Below are positions 25,279-34,023 of a stretch of 64,000 bases of DNA, one piece after another (position 1 is the first letter of the stretch; each line of letters begins with the position of its first letter). Under the pieces are notes generated by a model. The model was given only the letters and a program-made list of their open reading frames with translations, made no database searches and was not told the DNA's origin. The position numbers and the translations under genes were made by a program. The DNA lies in contig NZ_OX443569.1 of NCBI RefSeq assembly GCF_947539375.1, forward strand, positions 1,674,001 to 1,738,000, written 5' to 3'. Source of the stretch: Lactobacillus isalae (GTDB taxonomy: Bacteria; Bacillota; Bacilli; Lactobacillales; Lactobacillaceae).

Positions 25279-25346
25279 TTATCTATATATCGTCGAAATA
25301 AGGTCGACAGTATCTACCCTGAGCCATAAATTCAGGACTATAGGTA
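25279..25346 (+). ncRNA. Purine (guanine-type) riboswitch aptamer
   Basis: All three helices of the purine riboswitch are visible. P1 is TATCT/AGGTA, P2 GTCGA/TCGAC and P3 CCTGA/TCAGG, with conserved junction and loop bases in TATCTACC, GCCATAAA and GGACTATA. The base at the Watson-Crick specificity position (GACTA) is C, which predicts guanine or hypoxanthine rather than adenine. The downstream expression platform ends in a terminator, so ligand should switch the permease off. Confidence 0.92.
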
Positions 25347-25366
25347 TCAGACGTCATAAATTTGCT

Positions 25367-25420
25367 TTAAAGGACATCTTTTACCCATGGCTTTTTGGGT
25401 AAACTGTGTCCTTTTTTCAT
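25367..25420 (+). terminator. Riboswitch expression-platform terminator
   Basis: AAAGGACA ... TGTCCTTT forms the outer stem with an inner stem TTTACCCA/TGGGTAAA and ends in a T run. The alternative pairing with bases after P1 would be the antiterminator. Confidence 0.85.
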
Positions 25421-25443
25421 TTTTATTTTATGTTGGAGAAATG

Positions 25444-26757
25444 ATGCAATTTTTAGATAAAGTCTTTCATTTAGAGGATGCACATACTAATGTCAAACGC
25501 GAATTAATCGCTGCTCTTACCACGTTTGTCTCATTATCATACATCCTTTTTGTTAACCCTAATATTTTAAGTGCAGCTGGTATTAATAAAGGAGCCGCCT
25601 TCACTGTTACTGCAATCGCAACTGCAATTGGTTGTTTCTTAATGGGATTTATTGCCAACTACCCAATTGCTTTAGCACCAACTCTTGGTAGTGCTGCCTT
25701 TTTCTCATATAACGTAGTCATTGGAATGCACATCAACTGGCAAACTGCCTTAGCTAGTGTGTTAGTTGCTTCAATTTTATTCATTTTAATTACCGTTTTA
25801 AAATTACGTGAAAAAGTTGTCGACGCTATTCCTCAAGACCTAAAGTATGCAATCTCAGCAGGTATTGGTCTATTCATTGCTTTTATCGGTTTACAAAACG
25901 GTAAATTAATCGTTGATAATAAATCTTCTCTAGTTGGTTTAGGCTCATTCAATAATCCAGCTGTTTGGATTACCTTATTTGGTTTAATTCTAACTGTCAT
26001 TTTAATGGCTGCTAAAGTTCCTGGTTCAATTTTCATCGGGATGATAGTAACTGCTATCTTCGGAATGGTAATTGGTCAAATTCCAATGCCACATGGTATC
26101 GTTTCTGGTGCGCCAAGTATTGCACCAACTTTTGGTCAAGCAGTCTTTCATTTAAAGGACATTAATACACCGCAACTATTTATGGTTGTTTTGACATTCT
26201 TATTAGTTACTTTCTTTGATACTGCTGGTACTTTAATTGGAATGACGCAACAAGCTGGGATGGTTGATAAGAATGGTAAGATTCCACGCATCGGTAAAGC
26301 ATTCTTGTCCGATTCACTTGCTATGGTTGAAGGTTCCGTTCTTGGTACTGCGCCACTCGGTACATCTGTTGAATCAAGTGCTGGTATCGCAATGGGTGGT
26401 AGAACTGGTTTAACTGCAATTTTCGTTGGTATTTTGTTCTTAATCTCAATGATTTTTAGTCCACTGCTAGCAGTAATTCCAACCACTGTAACTGCTCCAG
26501 CTTTAATTATCGTTGGGGTATTGATGGCAGGAAATCTTAAATACATTCACTGGGATAACTTTGAAATCGCTTTTCCATCATTCTTAGTTGTTGTTGGTAT
26601 GCCATTAACATACTCCATCTCTGATGGTTTAGCCTTAGGAATGATTGCTTACCCAATTACAATGATCGCTTCTAAGCGCTACAAAGAAGTATCGCCAATG
26701 ATGTACATTTTATTTGTAATATTCGTTATCTTCTTCCTTATTACAAATATGGGATAA
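25444..26757 (+). CDS. pbuG: NCS2/AzgA-type purine permease 3, riboswitch controlled
   Basis: A 437-residue paralogue of the two preceding permeases, most divergent of the three: NYPIALAPTLGSAAFFSYN replaces the usual LGINAFF or LGLNAFF, and GTAPLGTSVESSAGIAMGG replaces GTSPVGAFVESS. The guanine riboswitch upstream implies guanine or hypoxanthine transport, as for Bacillus subtilis PbuG. The frame opens at 25387, but that ATG lies within the riboswitch terminator hairpin. ATG 25444 (MQFLDKVFHLED), after TTGGAGAAATG, matches the paralogue N-termini. It has its own palindromic terminator. Confidence 0.92.
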   Translation: MQFLDKVFHLEDAHTNVKRELIAALTTFVSLSYILFVNPNILSAAGINKGAAFTVTAIATAIGCFLMGFIANYPIALAPTLGSAAFFSYNVVIGMHINWQTALASVLVASILFILITVLKLREKVVDAIPQDLKYAISAGIGLFIAFIGLQNGKLIVDNKSSLVGLGSFNNPAVWITLFGLILTVILMAAKVPGSIFIGMIVTAIFGMVIGQIPMPHGIVSGAPSIAPTFGQAVFHLKDINTPQLFMVVLTFLLVTFFDTAGTLIGMTQQAGMVDKNGKIPRIGKAFLSDSLAMVEGSVLGTAPLGTSVESSAGIAMGGRTGLTAIFVGILFLISMIFSPLLAVIPTTVTAPALIIVGVLMAGNLKYIHWDNFEIAFPSFLVVVGMPLTYSISDGLALGMIAYPITMIASKRYKEVSPMMYILFVIFVIFFLITNMG

Positions 26758-26760
26758 ATA

Positions 26761-26792
26761 AAAAATGAGATCGCATGCGATCTCATTTTTTT
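26761..26792. terminator. Palindromic terminator
   Basis: AAAAATGAGATCGCATGCGATCTCATTTTT is a perfect palindrome followed by further T residues. Confidence 0.9.
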
Positions 26793-26894
26793 ATTACCTC
26801 GGAAATAATTTACTAGCTTTACAGCATTATTTATTCCATAATGTTAGGTATATTTACAGTGCAACAAACTAGCTAACTGAGGAGTTTTTAAATA

Positions 26895-27308
26895 ATGTCA
26901 GTTAAACCTATCATTCATGATGAAATTTCTTTAAAATTCAAATCTATGCCTGCTACCAAACAAGACTTAACGGCAGCCAATGACTTAAAGGAGACCTTAC
27001 TCGCCAATAATGGCAAAGCCGCTGGACTTGCTGCAAATATGATTGGTATACAAAAACGAATTATCGCCTTATTTGTTGGTCCGCTTCCAATTGTGATGCT
27101 CAATCCAATTATTGTTTTTAAATCTGATAAATATCTAGCTTATGAGGGATGTCTTTCTTTAGAAGGAGAGCGTCCAACTGAAAGATATAAGAAAATCACA
27201 GTGAAATATCAAAATGAAAACTTTGAAACTCGTCAACAAGAATTCTCTGATTTTGTCGCTGAAGTAATTCAGCATGAAGTTGATCATTGTAATGGTATTT
27301 TGATTTAG
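26895..27308 (+). CDS. def: Peptide deformylase homologue, short form
   Basis: A 137-residue protein of the deformylase family, which removes the formyl group from new proteins using a Cys-His-His bound metal. Motif 2 (EGCLSL, Cys near residue 77) and motif 3 (QHEVDHCNG, about residues 124-132) are intact. Motif 1, normally GLAAPQIG, reads GLAANMIG, so the glutamine that stabilises the transition state is replaced by methionine. It may be a second, specialised or weak deformylase beside a standard one elsewhere. ATG 26895 is preceded by TGAGGAGTTTTTAAATA. Single gene with terminator. Confidence 0.85.
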   Translation: MSVKPIIHDEISLKFKSMPATKQDLTAANDLKETLLANNGKAAGLAANMIGIQKRIIALFVGPLPIVMLNPIIVFKSDKYLAYEGCLSLEGERPTERYKKITVKYQNENFETRQQEFSDFVAEVIQHEVDHCNGILI

Positions 27309-27349
27309 AAAAAACGTCAGTAGCAGGGGGGGATGCTACTGACGTTTTG
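27308..27349 (+). terminator. Terminator after def homologue
   Basis: AAAACGTCAGTAGCA and TGCTACTGACGTTTT form a 15-bp stem around a G-rich loop. Confidence 0.9.
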
Positions 27350-27352
27350 TTT

Positions 27353-29251
27353 TCATTCTAGGCTTAATAATTTATCTCCAACTACAATATTTACCTTTGA
27401 AGTTGGTTTAATTTCTTGATAGTCTTTACTGTTTAAAATAATAATTGGAGTAATTAAATTATAGCCTTCCTTTTCAATTGCTTTCTGATCAAATTCAACT
27501 AACAAGTCACCTTTCTTTACGCTATCTCCAGTTTTAACATGAGCTGTGAAATATTTTCCTTTTAGATTAACTGTATCCATACCAATATGAATGAGTAATT
27601 GTACTCCGTCTTTAGTTTGTAACATTACACCATGCTTTGTACTCATAATTGAAACAATTTTACCATCATCTGGTGCATATACTTTTCCTTCGACAGGATT
27701 AATAGCAATCCCATCACCCATTGTTTTATCAGCAAAAGTTTTATCGGGAACTTCACTTAATGATAATACCTTTCCAGAAATTGGAGCATACACAGTAGTA
27801 GGAGTATGAACCACTACTTGCTCAACATCTGATTGTGAACTTTCATTCACTTGGGTTACATTTTCGGCTAGAGCTACTTTATGTTTGCTGTCTCCTTCAA
27901 ATCCCATAACTAAGGTTAGAATGAAGGATAAGATAAATGATACTAAGATCATAATTACACCAAATGCGAAATTTAACATTGGCTTATGACCACCTACAAA
28001 AGCGGGTAATGCCAGCAAACAATTTTGAGGGATGTACAAAGTTACTTGAAGAAGTCCACCAACTAAACCGCCAATTCCAGCAGCAATTGTTGCAGCAACT
28101 AAGGGACGCTTTAATTTAAGTGTTACACCATAAAGTGCAGGCTCAGTTATTCCCATTAAAGCTGAAATACCCGTAGCGCTTCCTAGTTGTTTCATATCTT
28201 TTTGTCTTGATTTAACTGCTACCGCTAAAGCGGCACCACCCTGTGCAACATTTGAACATACTTGAGAAACAAAGATTAAGGTATCGCCACCGGTAGCCAC
28301 AGCATTTAACCCTATTGGTGTAAGAGCATGGTGCATCCCCGTCATCACAATATATGGAAATGCTGCTGCTAGTAATCCAACAATAACGAATCCAAGATGA
28401 GTAGATAAGAATTTTATTGCTTCTGCTAACCAAGTACCTAAAATACCACCAATTGGTCCTACAATTAATAATGCTAAAGGTACACTGATTATAATTATTA
28501 ATGTAGGTTCTAAAATAAGTCTAATTATATCGGGCGAAACTTTCTTGGCAAATTTGGTAATGTATGACATAATCCAGACCATCAAAATGATAGGAATTAC
28601 CGAATATGAATAATCATATTTAAAAACCGGTATTCCAAAGAATAAAATTGGTGCCTTAGCTAAAACCATCTTTACAAAATTAGGATGTAAAAATACACCT
28701 GCAATTAATAATGCTAAGGATTGATTAACTCTAAATACTTTTGCTGCACTGGCCGCAATAAAGAATGGTAAGAAGTAATACATTGCATCTGCAGCAAAGT
28801 TAATAACTTGATACGTACTACTAGTTTGTGAAACCCACTTAAAAGTTGTACATAGAGCTAGAACAACTTTAATCATACCTGCTGCAGTTAAGGCAGGAAT
28901 AATAGGTGTCATACAGCCCGCAATGGCATCCACAATTTTAGATACTATACCTTCGTTTTTATCAGTAACATTTTGACTAGTATCCGTATCATCATTTGGA
29001 ACACCCAAATTTACTAATTCATCGTATATCCCACCAACATATGTACCACAAATAATTTGAAATTGATCGTTATTCCAATTAGTTCCGGTTACCTCAGGTA
29101 GATTTTGGATAGTTTGTTCGTCAACTAAATTTTTCTTTTTTACATAAACTCTAACTCGGGTCATACAATGAAAGACACGTTTAATATTGCCTTTTCCTCC
29201 TAAAGCATGAACAATAGTTTCCGCATCTTTAGGATAATCCATCTTTGCCAT
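27353..29251 (-). CDS. PTS EIIBCA, beta-glucoside/sucrose-like
   Basis: A 632-residue glucose-superfamily PTS permease: EIIB N-terminal (phospho-Cys in VFHCMTRVRVYV, near residue 28), EIIC with about ten membrane segments (about 105-460), EIIA C-terminal (about 490-620, active His in VQLLIHIGMD). It transports and phosphorylates a sugar. It lies 32 bases downstream of sucrose phosphorylase and shares its transcript, so sucrose or a related glucoside is the likely cargo, but the sequence does not fix this. ATG 29251 (MAKMDYPKDA) follows GAGGAAAGAGT; the upstream in-frame TTG at 29269 is less likely. Confidence 0.85.
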   Translation of the reverse strand: MAKMDYPKDAETIVHALGGKGNIKRVFHCMTRVRVYVKKKNLVDEQTIQNLPEVTGTNWNNDQFQIICGTYVGGIYDELVNLGVPNDDTDTSQNVTDKNEGIVSKIVDAIAGCMTPIIPALTAAGMIKVVLALCTTFKWVSQTSSTYQVINFAADAMYYFLPFFIAASAAKVFRVNQSLALLIAGVFLHPNFVKMVLAKAPILFFGIPVFKYDYSYSVIPIILMVWIMSYITKFAKKVSPDIIRLILEPTLIIIISVPLALLIVGPIGGILGTWLAEAIKFLSTHLGFVIVGLLAAAFPYIVMTGMHHALTPIGLNAVATGGDTLIFVSQVCSNVAQGGAALAVAVKSRQKDMKQLGSATGISALMGITEPALYGVTLKLKRPLVAATIAAGIGGLVGGLLQVTLYIPQNCLLALPAFVGGHKPMLNFAFGVIMILVSFILSFILTLVMGFEGDSKHKVALAENVTQVNESSQSDVEQVVVHTPTTVYAPISGKVLSLSEVPDKTFADKTMGDGIAINPVEGKVYAPDDGKIVSIMSTKHGVMLQTKDGVQLLIHIGMDTVNLKGKYFTAHVKTGDSVKKGDLLVEFDQKAIEKEGYNLITPIIILNSKDYQEIKPTSKVNIVVGDKLLSLE

Positions 29252-29283
29252 ACTCTTTCCTCTTTTCAACTACTTACATTTCA

Positions 29284-30726
29284 TCAAAACCTAACTTCTT
29301 GACCATTAACCTTAACCTTGTAGCTTAAATCCTTTAAGTTAACTGTAGCTTGGGCTACATGAGACTGGTTCTTATTACTTCTTTGAATTACAATCTCATT
29401 TTCACTCGGTGTCTCAACATTAATTGTTCCGTCTAAGTCAAAGGCTGCTTCCTCATTTCTAAACTTAAGTAGTTTAATCAGCGACTGAACAACTGGCCTA
29501 TTAACTTCCTTTGCAATTTCTTCTTTAGAATAATAATGCCTGTTAATATTTCGGCCTTCTTTAGTCTCCTCAAGTAACTTTAAGTCATTCTTTCCAGCCA
29601 ATAATCCTACATAGTATATTTGTGGTATTCCTGGTGCAAAGACTTGAAGTAAGCGAGCTAAGAAGTATTTCTTATCATCATTTCCCAGGGCCGAGTAATA
29701 TGTCGTATTAATTTGATAAATATCCAAATTGTGATACTCAGCACTAGAATATTTTCGGCTTACATTAGCTCCCACCTTATACAGTTCGTTAGTCGTATAC
29801 TCTAATTCGTCATCAGTCAAAACATCTTTGGCATCTACTACTCCAATACCATCATGAGTATCTAAAGTAGTAAATTGCTTCATTGGACATTTTCTAAGCC
29901 AGCTGGCCAAACGGTCCGACTTTCCGCTATAGAGTGAATAAAGTAAAACCATCGGCAAAGCAAAATCATAAATATAATATCCATGCTTTGCTACCTTCAT
30001 TGGCATCGTATAATGCTCATGAATTTCAGGTAAAATCTTAGCGTCTGTTCCTTTAAGATCATCTTTTACCTGATCTAGCAACTCCCAAATTTCAGGTTCT
30101 ACAAAGAAATCATTAGCATCTAATTTTTTAATCGCGTACGCAAAAGCATCTAGTCTAATTAAACTTGCTTGGTGCTTAGCCAAAGTTCGTACTGAATTTT
30201 TGATGAACTCCTGCGTTGCTTTTGTTCTGACGTCTAAGTCAATTTGCTCATCCCCAAAAGTATTCCATAATTTTGATTTGCTTCCATCCGCAAACGTAAT
30301 TTCTTGGTACGGAGCCTTGTCTTTTCTTTTATAAATCTGATCAATATCTGCCTTAGTAGGTCTCCCTTCTGGCCAGAACTTATTCCAATCTAAAAATAAG
30401 TCTTTATATTTACTATTTTCACCATTCTCTTGAAAATCCTTATAATATTCAGAATGCTTAGAAATATGATTAATCATAAAATCAAGCATTAAATAATACT
30501 TTTTGCCAAGCTTTTCAAAGTCCTTCCATGTGCCAAACTTGGGATCTATTTCATCATACCTAGTTGGTGAGAATCCCCTATCTCCTGTCGAAGGAAAAAT
30601 AGGCAAGACATGTACTCCTCCAATGGCGCCTTCAAAATACTTATCTAGTATCTCTGATAGATCATTTAGATTATTTCCCAGGCTATCCGCATATGTAATT
30701 AGCATTGTTTTATTTTGCAATTTCAA
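29284..30726 (-). CDS. gtfA: Sucrose phosphorylase (GH13)
   Basis: A 480-residue GH13 subfamily 18 enzyme, very similar along its whole length to Streptococcus mutans GtfA. The nucleophile is D193 ([10 protein letters not shown]), the acid/base E234 (LPEIHEHYT) and the transition-state Asp lies in [10 protein letters not shown]. It phosphorolyses sucrose to glucose-1-phosphate and fructose. Pairing with a PTS, which would deliver sucrose phosphate, makes a sucrose-6-phosphate phosphorylase role possible. The start is TTG 30726, because the family begins with about seven residues before TMLITYADS and an AAGGGA site lies upstream. A LacI-type operator precedes it. Confidence 0.9.
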   Translation of the reverse strand: MKLQNKTMLITYADSLGNNLNDLSEILDKYFEGAIGGVHVLPIFPSTGDRGFSPTRYDEIDPKFGTWKDFEKLGKKYYLMLDFMINHISKHSEYYKDFQENGENSKYKDLFLDWNKFWPEGRPTKADIDQIYKRKDKAPYQEITFADGSKSKLWNTFGDEQIDLDVRTKATQEFIKNSVRTLAKHQASLIRLDAFAYAIKKLDANDFFVEPEIWELLDQVKDDLKGTDAKILPEIHEHYTMPMKVAKHGYYIYDFALPMVLLYSLYSGKSDRLASWLRKCPMKQFTTLDTHDGIGVVDAKDVLTDDELEYTTNELYKVGANVSRKYSSAEYHNLDIYQINTTYYSALGNDDKKYFLARLLQVFAPGIPQIYYVGLLAGKNDLKLLEETKEGRNINRHYYSKEEIAKEVNRPVVQSLIKLLKFRNEEAAFDLDGTINVETPSENEIVIQRSNKNQSHVAQATVNLKDLSYKVKVNGQEVRF

Positions 30727-30751
30727 TCTTTTATTCCCTTATCTTTTTATT

Positions 30752-30766
30752 ATTAAGCGCTTACAT
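30752..30766. promoter_or_regulatory. LacI-type operator / cre in gtfA-lacI intergenic region
   Basis: ATTAAGCGCTTACAT contains the dyad TAAGCGCTTA and, on the minus strand, fits the cre consensus at 14 of 15 positions. It could bind the divergent LacI-family regulator, CcpA, or both. It lies 26 bases upstream of the gtfA start. Confidence 0.65.
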
Positions 30767-30894
30767 TTGTTACACTTATAGAATACCGATTATCTATCTA
30801 TTTGTAGTTGTTTTCATTTTTTTACATTATTACTTTTATAAAGCCTATAATATAAGTGTATTTTGATATGTAAATTTTCAGGTGAGAGGTAAAA

Positions 30895-31845
30895 ATGAAA
30901 GTATCAATTACTGATGTCGCCAAAAAAGCTCAAGTATCTATTGCTACAGTTTCACGCGTTATTAATCAAAATGGCTACGTTGCTCCAGAAACTAGAAAAT
31001 TAGTAGAAGCAGCTATTAAAAGTACTGGCTATCACTTACCCCAACATCATCTAGTCAATCATACGCAAAATAAGGTGGTTGAGGTTATCCTCCCTTCCAT
31101 AACTAACCCACTCTACGCAAAATTTTATCAAGAAATTGAAAAAAATCTGTCTAAAGAAAATTACTTAAGTTTACTAAAAATAGACAATGATTCCACACAT
31201 ACATTACTTCCTTATTTAGATGCCTTAAAAAAGGGAAAAATCTCAGGTATTATAACTTCTTCGAACTTACCCATTTCAGATAAAGACGCCAATGAACACT
31301 TACCTATAGTTTCATTTGATCGTCATTTAGACAAAGTTACGGTCCTTAAGTGTAATAACTTAGATGGCGGCTATAAAATTGCACAAAAAGTTTTAAGTCT
31401 TGGCAAAAAAAATATCCTAATTCTATCGGGAAATCGCGCGGACTTATACCCTCTTAATGACCGCCTTAAAGGGATGCTTTCGGTATTTAATCACTATAAG
31501 GTTAATGTAAAAACAACATATATTGATTTCGAGAGTTCAATGATGGTTAAAAAAATCCAAATTGCACAAATTATCGACTTACCAAAATTTGATGCAATTT
31601 GTTGCACCGATGACGTTACCGCCTTATTAGTCAAGCAACATACTGATGAAATGAACTATCATCCTTTAATTACCGGTTTTGATGGAACAGACTTCATTCA
31701 TAGTTTCTTTCCAGAATTAATTACGGTTAAGCAACCAATTGAAGATATTGCAAAATTGATGTGCGAGATTTTGATTAAAAAAATTTATCATCCAAGTAAG
31801 CACTTTGAGCCAGAGTATATTTTTCCAGTAACGTTACTAGACTAA
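30895..31845 (+). CDS. scrR: LacI-family transcriptional regulator, probable sucrose regulator
   Basis: A 316-residue regulator with the LacI helix-turn-helix at the N-terminus (SITDVAKKAQVSIATVSRVIN, residues 3-23, and hinge region) and a periplasmic-binding-like sensor domain (about 60-316). It is divergent from gtfA and the PTS, with an operator-like dyad between them, so it probably represses that operon in response to sucrose or a phosphorylated sugar. ATG 30895 follows GGTGAGAGG. A TATAAT box at 30846-30851 may serve it. The symbol is by context. Confidence 0.82.
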   Translation: MKVSITDVAKKAQVSIATVSRVINQNGYVAPETRKLVEAAIKSTGYHLPQHHLVNHTQNKVVEVILPSITNPLYAKFYQEIEKNLSKENYLSLLKIDNDSTHTLLPYLDALKKGKISGIITSSNLPISDKDANEHLPIVSFDRHLDKVTVLKCNNLDGGYKIAQKVLSLGKKNILILSGNRADLYPLNDRLKGMLSVFNHYKVNVKTTYIDFESSMMVKKIQIAQIIDLPKFDAICCTDDVTALLVKQHTDEMNYHPLITGFDGTDFIHSFFPELITVKQPIEDIAKLMCEILIKKIYHPSKHFEPEYIFPVTLLD

Positions 31846-31853
31846 TTACACAT

Positions 31854-31897
31854 AAAAAGGTAGCATCTCGACTAAGCAATCGGAGATGCTACCTTTT
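31854..31897. terminator. Bidirectional terminator
   Basis: AAAAGGTAGCATCTC and GAGATGCTACCTTTT form a 15-bp stem; it ends the LacI gene and the convergent membrane-protein pair. Confidence 0.9.
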
Positions 31898-31901
31898 TCT
31901 T

Positions 31902-32447
31902 TTATAATTCACGATTCGTTGGACCGCGTTCAATTTTAATTCTAACAATCAAATGAACTAAGTTATACAGCAAGGTAAATGCTAGTAAAATCAGCCAAAA
32001 GTACCAAAATGCATAAATAATTAACAAAATAGCTGGAAAAACACCTAAAAATATTGCAACTAGACTATCAGCTAGCTTCAATTTCTTATTAAATATTCCG
32101 ACTCTCACTAATTGATACGACTTAAAGCCTAAATATCCTGCACCAGCTAGTCCAAATAGTCTTAATAGCACGTCAACATTCACAAAAACACATACCATGC
32201 TTAATCCTATATACAAGACGCCGATGATCATCAGTATAATCCGGACCGATCTGGTAACCGCATGGCTTTCTTCTAAACCTTGTTCTATATCAACAAGATA
32301 ATAAGTAATCGCGCATAAACCTACTAGTCGATACAGCCAGCCTAAATTTCTAAAAGCTAAAAGCAGAATGACAACGCTCAGAATTACTCCAATCACACCA
32401 ATAAGACGGTTTAATTTTCTATTCTTAACAATTAAATCTGGACGCAT
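31902..32447 (-). CDS. Unknown membrane protein, paralogue A
   Basis: A 181-residue protein with about six hydrophobic segments and a conserved ending LVHLIVRIKIERGPTNREL. I do not recognise the family; the number and spacing of short helices resemble the HdeD/DUF308 type, but without a diagnostic motif. It is 20 bases downstream of a paralogue with the same layout: both share YLGFK, LKLADS or LKFADS, IxTFLG or VAIFLG, and the C-terminal LLHLIVRIKIE. Tandem duplication within one transcript is likely. Confidence 0.7.
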   Translation of the reverse strand: MRPDLIVKNRKLNRLIGVIGVILSVVILLLAFRNLGWLYRLVGLCAITYYLVDIEQGLEESHAVTRSVRIILMIIGVLYIGLSMVCVFVNVDVLLRLFGLAGAGYLGFKSYQLVRVGIFNKKLKLADSLVAIFLGVFPAILLIIYAFWYFWLILLAFTLLYNLVHLIVRIKIERGPTNREL

Positions 32448-32467
32448 CCAATCATCCCTATCCGATC

Positions 32468-33025
32468 CTATAATTTTCGATTCGTTCCATCGTGCTCAAT
32501 CTTAATTCTGACAATCAAGTGAAGTAAGTTATACGCCGAAGCAAAAATTAACAGAAACAGCCAAAGAATATCTCGTGGAGCTAATGCAACTACTAATGAC
32601 GCAACTATTATTCCTAAAAAAGTTGCTATCATGCTATCGGCAAACTTTAAGTTTTCGTTCTTCAGGTCTTTACGCAAGACTGCATTAGTTTTAAATCCTA
32701 AATATCCAGCACTGATAATTCCAAATGCTACCAATAAAAAATCTAAATTAGTAAAAGCAAAAATAATACTCATAAGTTCATAAGCTGCCCCAAGAACAAC
32801 AAAGATACTCTTTTGCGTGCGCCTAATTACCTTGCTATCTTCTAGCATCTGTTCAACATCAATCCAGAAATAAAGAATAACCGCCACCACAATAAAAGTG
32901 AGTAGCCAGCCGATGTTTTTTACAGTAAAAAAGACCATCATAACTACAATCAGTAAGCTGATAATTCCAAAATACTTATCCTGTTTTTTCCTTTTGGCTA
33001 ATTCAATCCATCTTTTATCATCCAT
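32468..33025 (-). CDS. Unknown membrane protein, paralogue B
   Basis: A 185-residue protein with a basic N-terminus (MDDKRWIELAKRKKQDKYF) and about six hydrophobic segments, ending NLLHLIVRIKIEHDGTNRKL. Clearly homologous to the next gene downstream over its full length. Function unknown. ATG 33025 is preferred because GAGGTGAG stands before it, over a GTG at 33034. It is the first gene of the pair and divergent from the copper operon, but nothing in it suggests metal binding. Confidence 0.7.
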   Translation of the reverse strand: MDDKRWIELAKRKKQDKYFGIISLLIVVMMVFFTVKNIGWLLTFIVVAVILYFWIDVEQMLEDSKVIRRTQKSIFVVLGAAYELMSIIFAFTNLDFLLVAFGIISAGYLGFKTNAVLRKDLKNENLKFADSMIATFLGIIVASLVVALAPRDILWLFLLIFASAYNLLHLIVRIKIEHDGTNRKL

Positions 33026-33123
33026 CCTACTCACCTCTTATTATTTGTTTAGATTTTACTATGAAATATTTATTTTAACAATATTCTAATTATATTTTTA
33101 TATAAACCAAGAAGATTTTATTG

Positions 33124-33163
33124 TTGACAAGTGTAAACGTTGAGATATATGATTACAAATGTA
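33124..33163 (+). promoter_or_regulatory. copY promoter with two cop boxes
   Basis: TTGACA (33124-33129) and TATGAT (33148-33153) with an 18-base spacer. GACAAGTGTA (33126-33135) and TACAAATGTA (33154-33163) match the CopY operator TACANNTGTA at nine and ten of ten positions, and each is followed by AACG. One covers the -35 box and one lies just past the -10 box. Confidence 0.88.
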
Positions 33164-33181
33164 AACGAAAGGAGAGTAATA

Positions 33182-33616
33182 ATGAACGAAAAAAAATTAT
33201 CTTCTATTTCAGACAGTGAGTGGGAAGTAATGCGCATTGTCTGGACACTAGGTGAAACTCATACGAATCAAATTCTAAAAGAGCTCCAAGCTAAAAAAGA
33301 TTGGTCTGATTCAACTATCAAGACATTAATTAGACGCCTCGTTCAAAAAGGTTGGTTAACAGCTAAGCATGAAGGACGTCGTTACACCTATACTGCTACT
33401 GTTAGTCAAACAGATATGATGTACAACGAAGCCAAAGCCTTATTAAACAGAATGTGCAATATGCATAAGGGCGAAGTAATCCTAAAGCTTCTAGAGGACT
33501 CTCCTATTTCTAAAGGTGATTTAATGAAGATGCAAGAAGAAATTAGTCAAAAAGAAAAAACAGCACCTGATATGGTTCCCTGCAATTGCTTAAAATCGGG
33601 ATCTACTATCTGCTAG
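33182..33616 (+). CDS. copY: Copper-responsive repressor CopY
   Basis: A 144-residue BlaI/CopY winged-helix repressor (SDSEWEVMRIVWTLGETHTNQILKEL at the N-terminus). The C-terminus has CNC-x7-C (PCNCLKSGSTIC), a variant of the CxC-x4-5-CxC motif by which CopY binds zinc (repressing) or copper (releasing); one cysteine of the canonical four is missing. It leads the copper operon and its own promoter holds two cop boxes. ATG 33182 follows AAAGGAGAGTAATA; the open frame from 33140 runs through the promoter. Confidence 0.92.
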   Translation: MNEKKLSSISDSEWEVMRIVWTLGETHTNQILKELQAKKDWSDSTIKTLIRRLVQKGWLTAKHEGRRYTYTATVSQTDMMYNEAKALLNRMCNMHKGEVILKLLEDSPISKGDLMKMQEEISQKEKTAPDMVPCNCLKSGSTIC

Positions 33617-33628
33617 GAGGAAATAAAA

Positions 33629-34006
33629 ATGAACATTAGTCAAATTATCACATTAATCATTGGCATCATTCTAATCGGCTTTATTGTCTGGTGGTTCTTC
33701 GGTAAACACAAAGAAGCTGCAGGAACTGGAACTATTGTCAATGATGAACAAACTGCAACAATTGTTGTAAATGGTGGATATTCTCCTTCAACTGTAATTC
33801 TCAAAAAAGGAGTTCCAGCCCAGGTTAACTTTGATATGCGGGATTCAACCGCCTGTTTATCCCACGTTGTCTTTGAACAACTAGGAGTTAATAAAGACCT
33901 AACTAAGCAAAAAATTACTACTGTCAATATTCCGACAGATAAGGCCGGAACTTATAACTTTGCTTGCGGAATGGATATGTTCCACGGAAAAGTCATCGTT
34001 AAATAA
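33629..34006 (+). CDS. Membrane-anchored cupredoxin-domain protein
   Basis: A 125-residue protein with one N-terminal membrane helix (IITLIIGIILIGFIVWWFF, residues 5-23) and a cupredoxin-like beta domain. Candidate copper ligands are the Cys in STACLSH and Cys, Met and His in [10 protein letters not shown] at the C-terminus. It sits between copY and a second soluble cupredoxin, so it probably binds copper at the membrane for delivery to the ATPase. TAGGAGGAAATAAAA precedes the start. The role as chaperone is inferred from the operon. Confidence 0.82.
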   Translation: MNISQIITLIIGIILIGFIVWWFFGKHKEAAGTGTIVNDEQTATIVVNGGYSPSTVILKKGVPAQVNFDMRDSTACLSHVVFEQLGVNKDLTKQKITTVNIPTDKAGTYNFACGMDMFHGKVIVK

Positions 34007-34023
34007 AGAAAGGATCTATTAAA

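Noticed and set aside
25387-25443. Upstream start of the third purine permease at 25387
   Set aside because: That ATG lies within the riboswitch terminator hairpin and has no ribosome site; the paralogues start at the equivalent of 25444.
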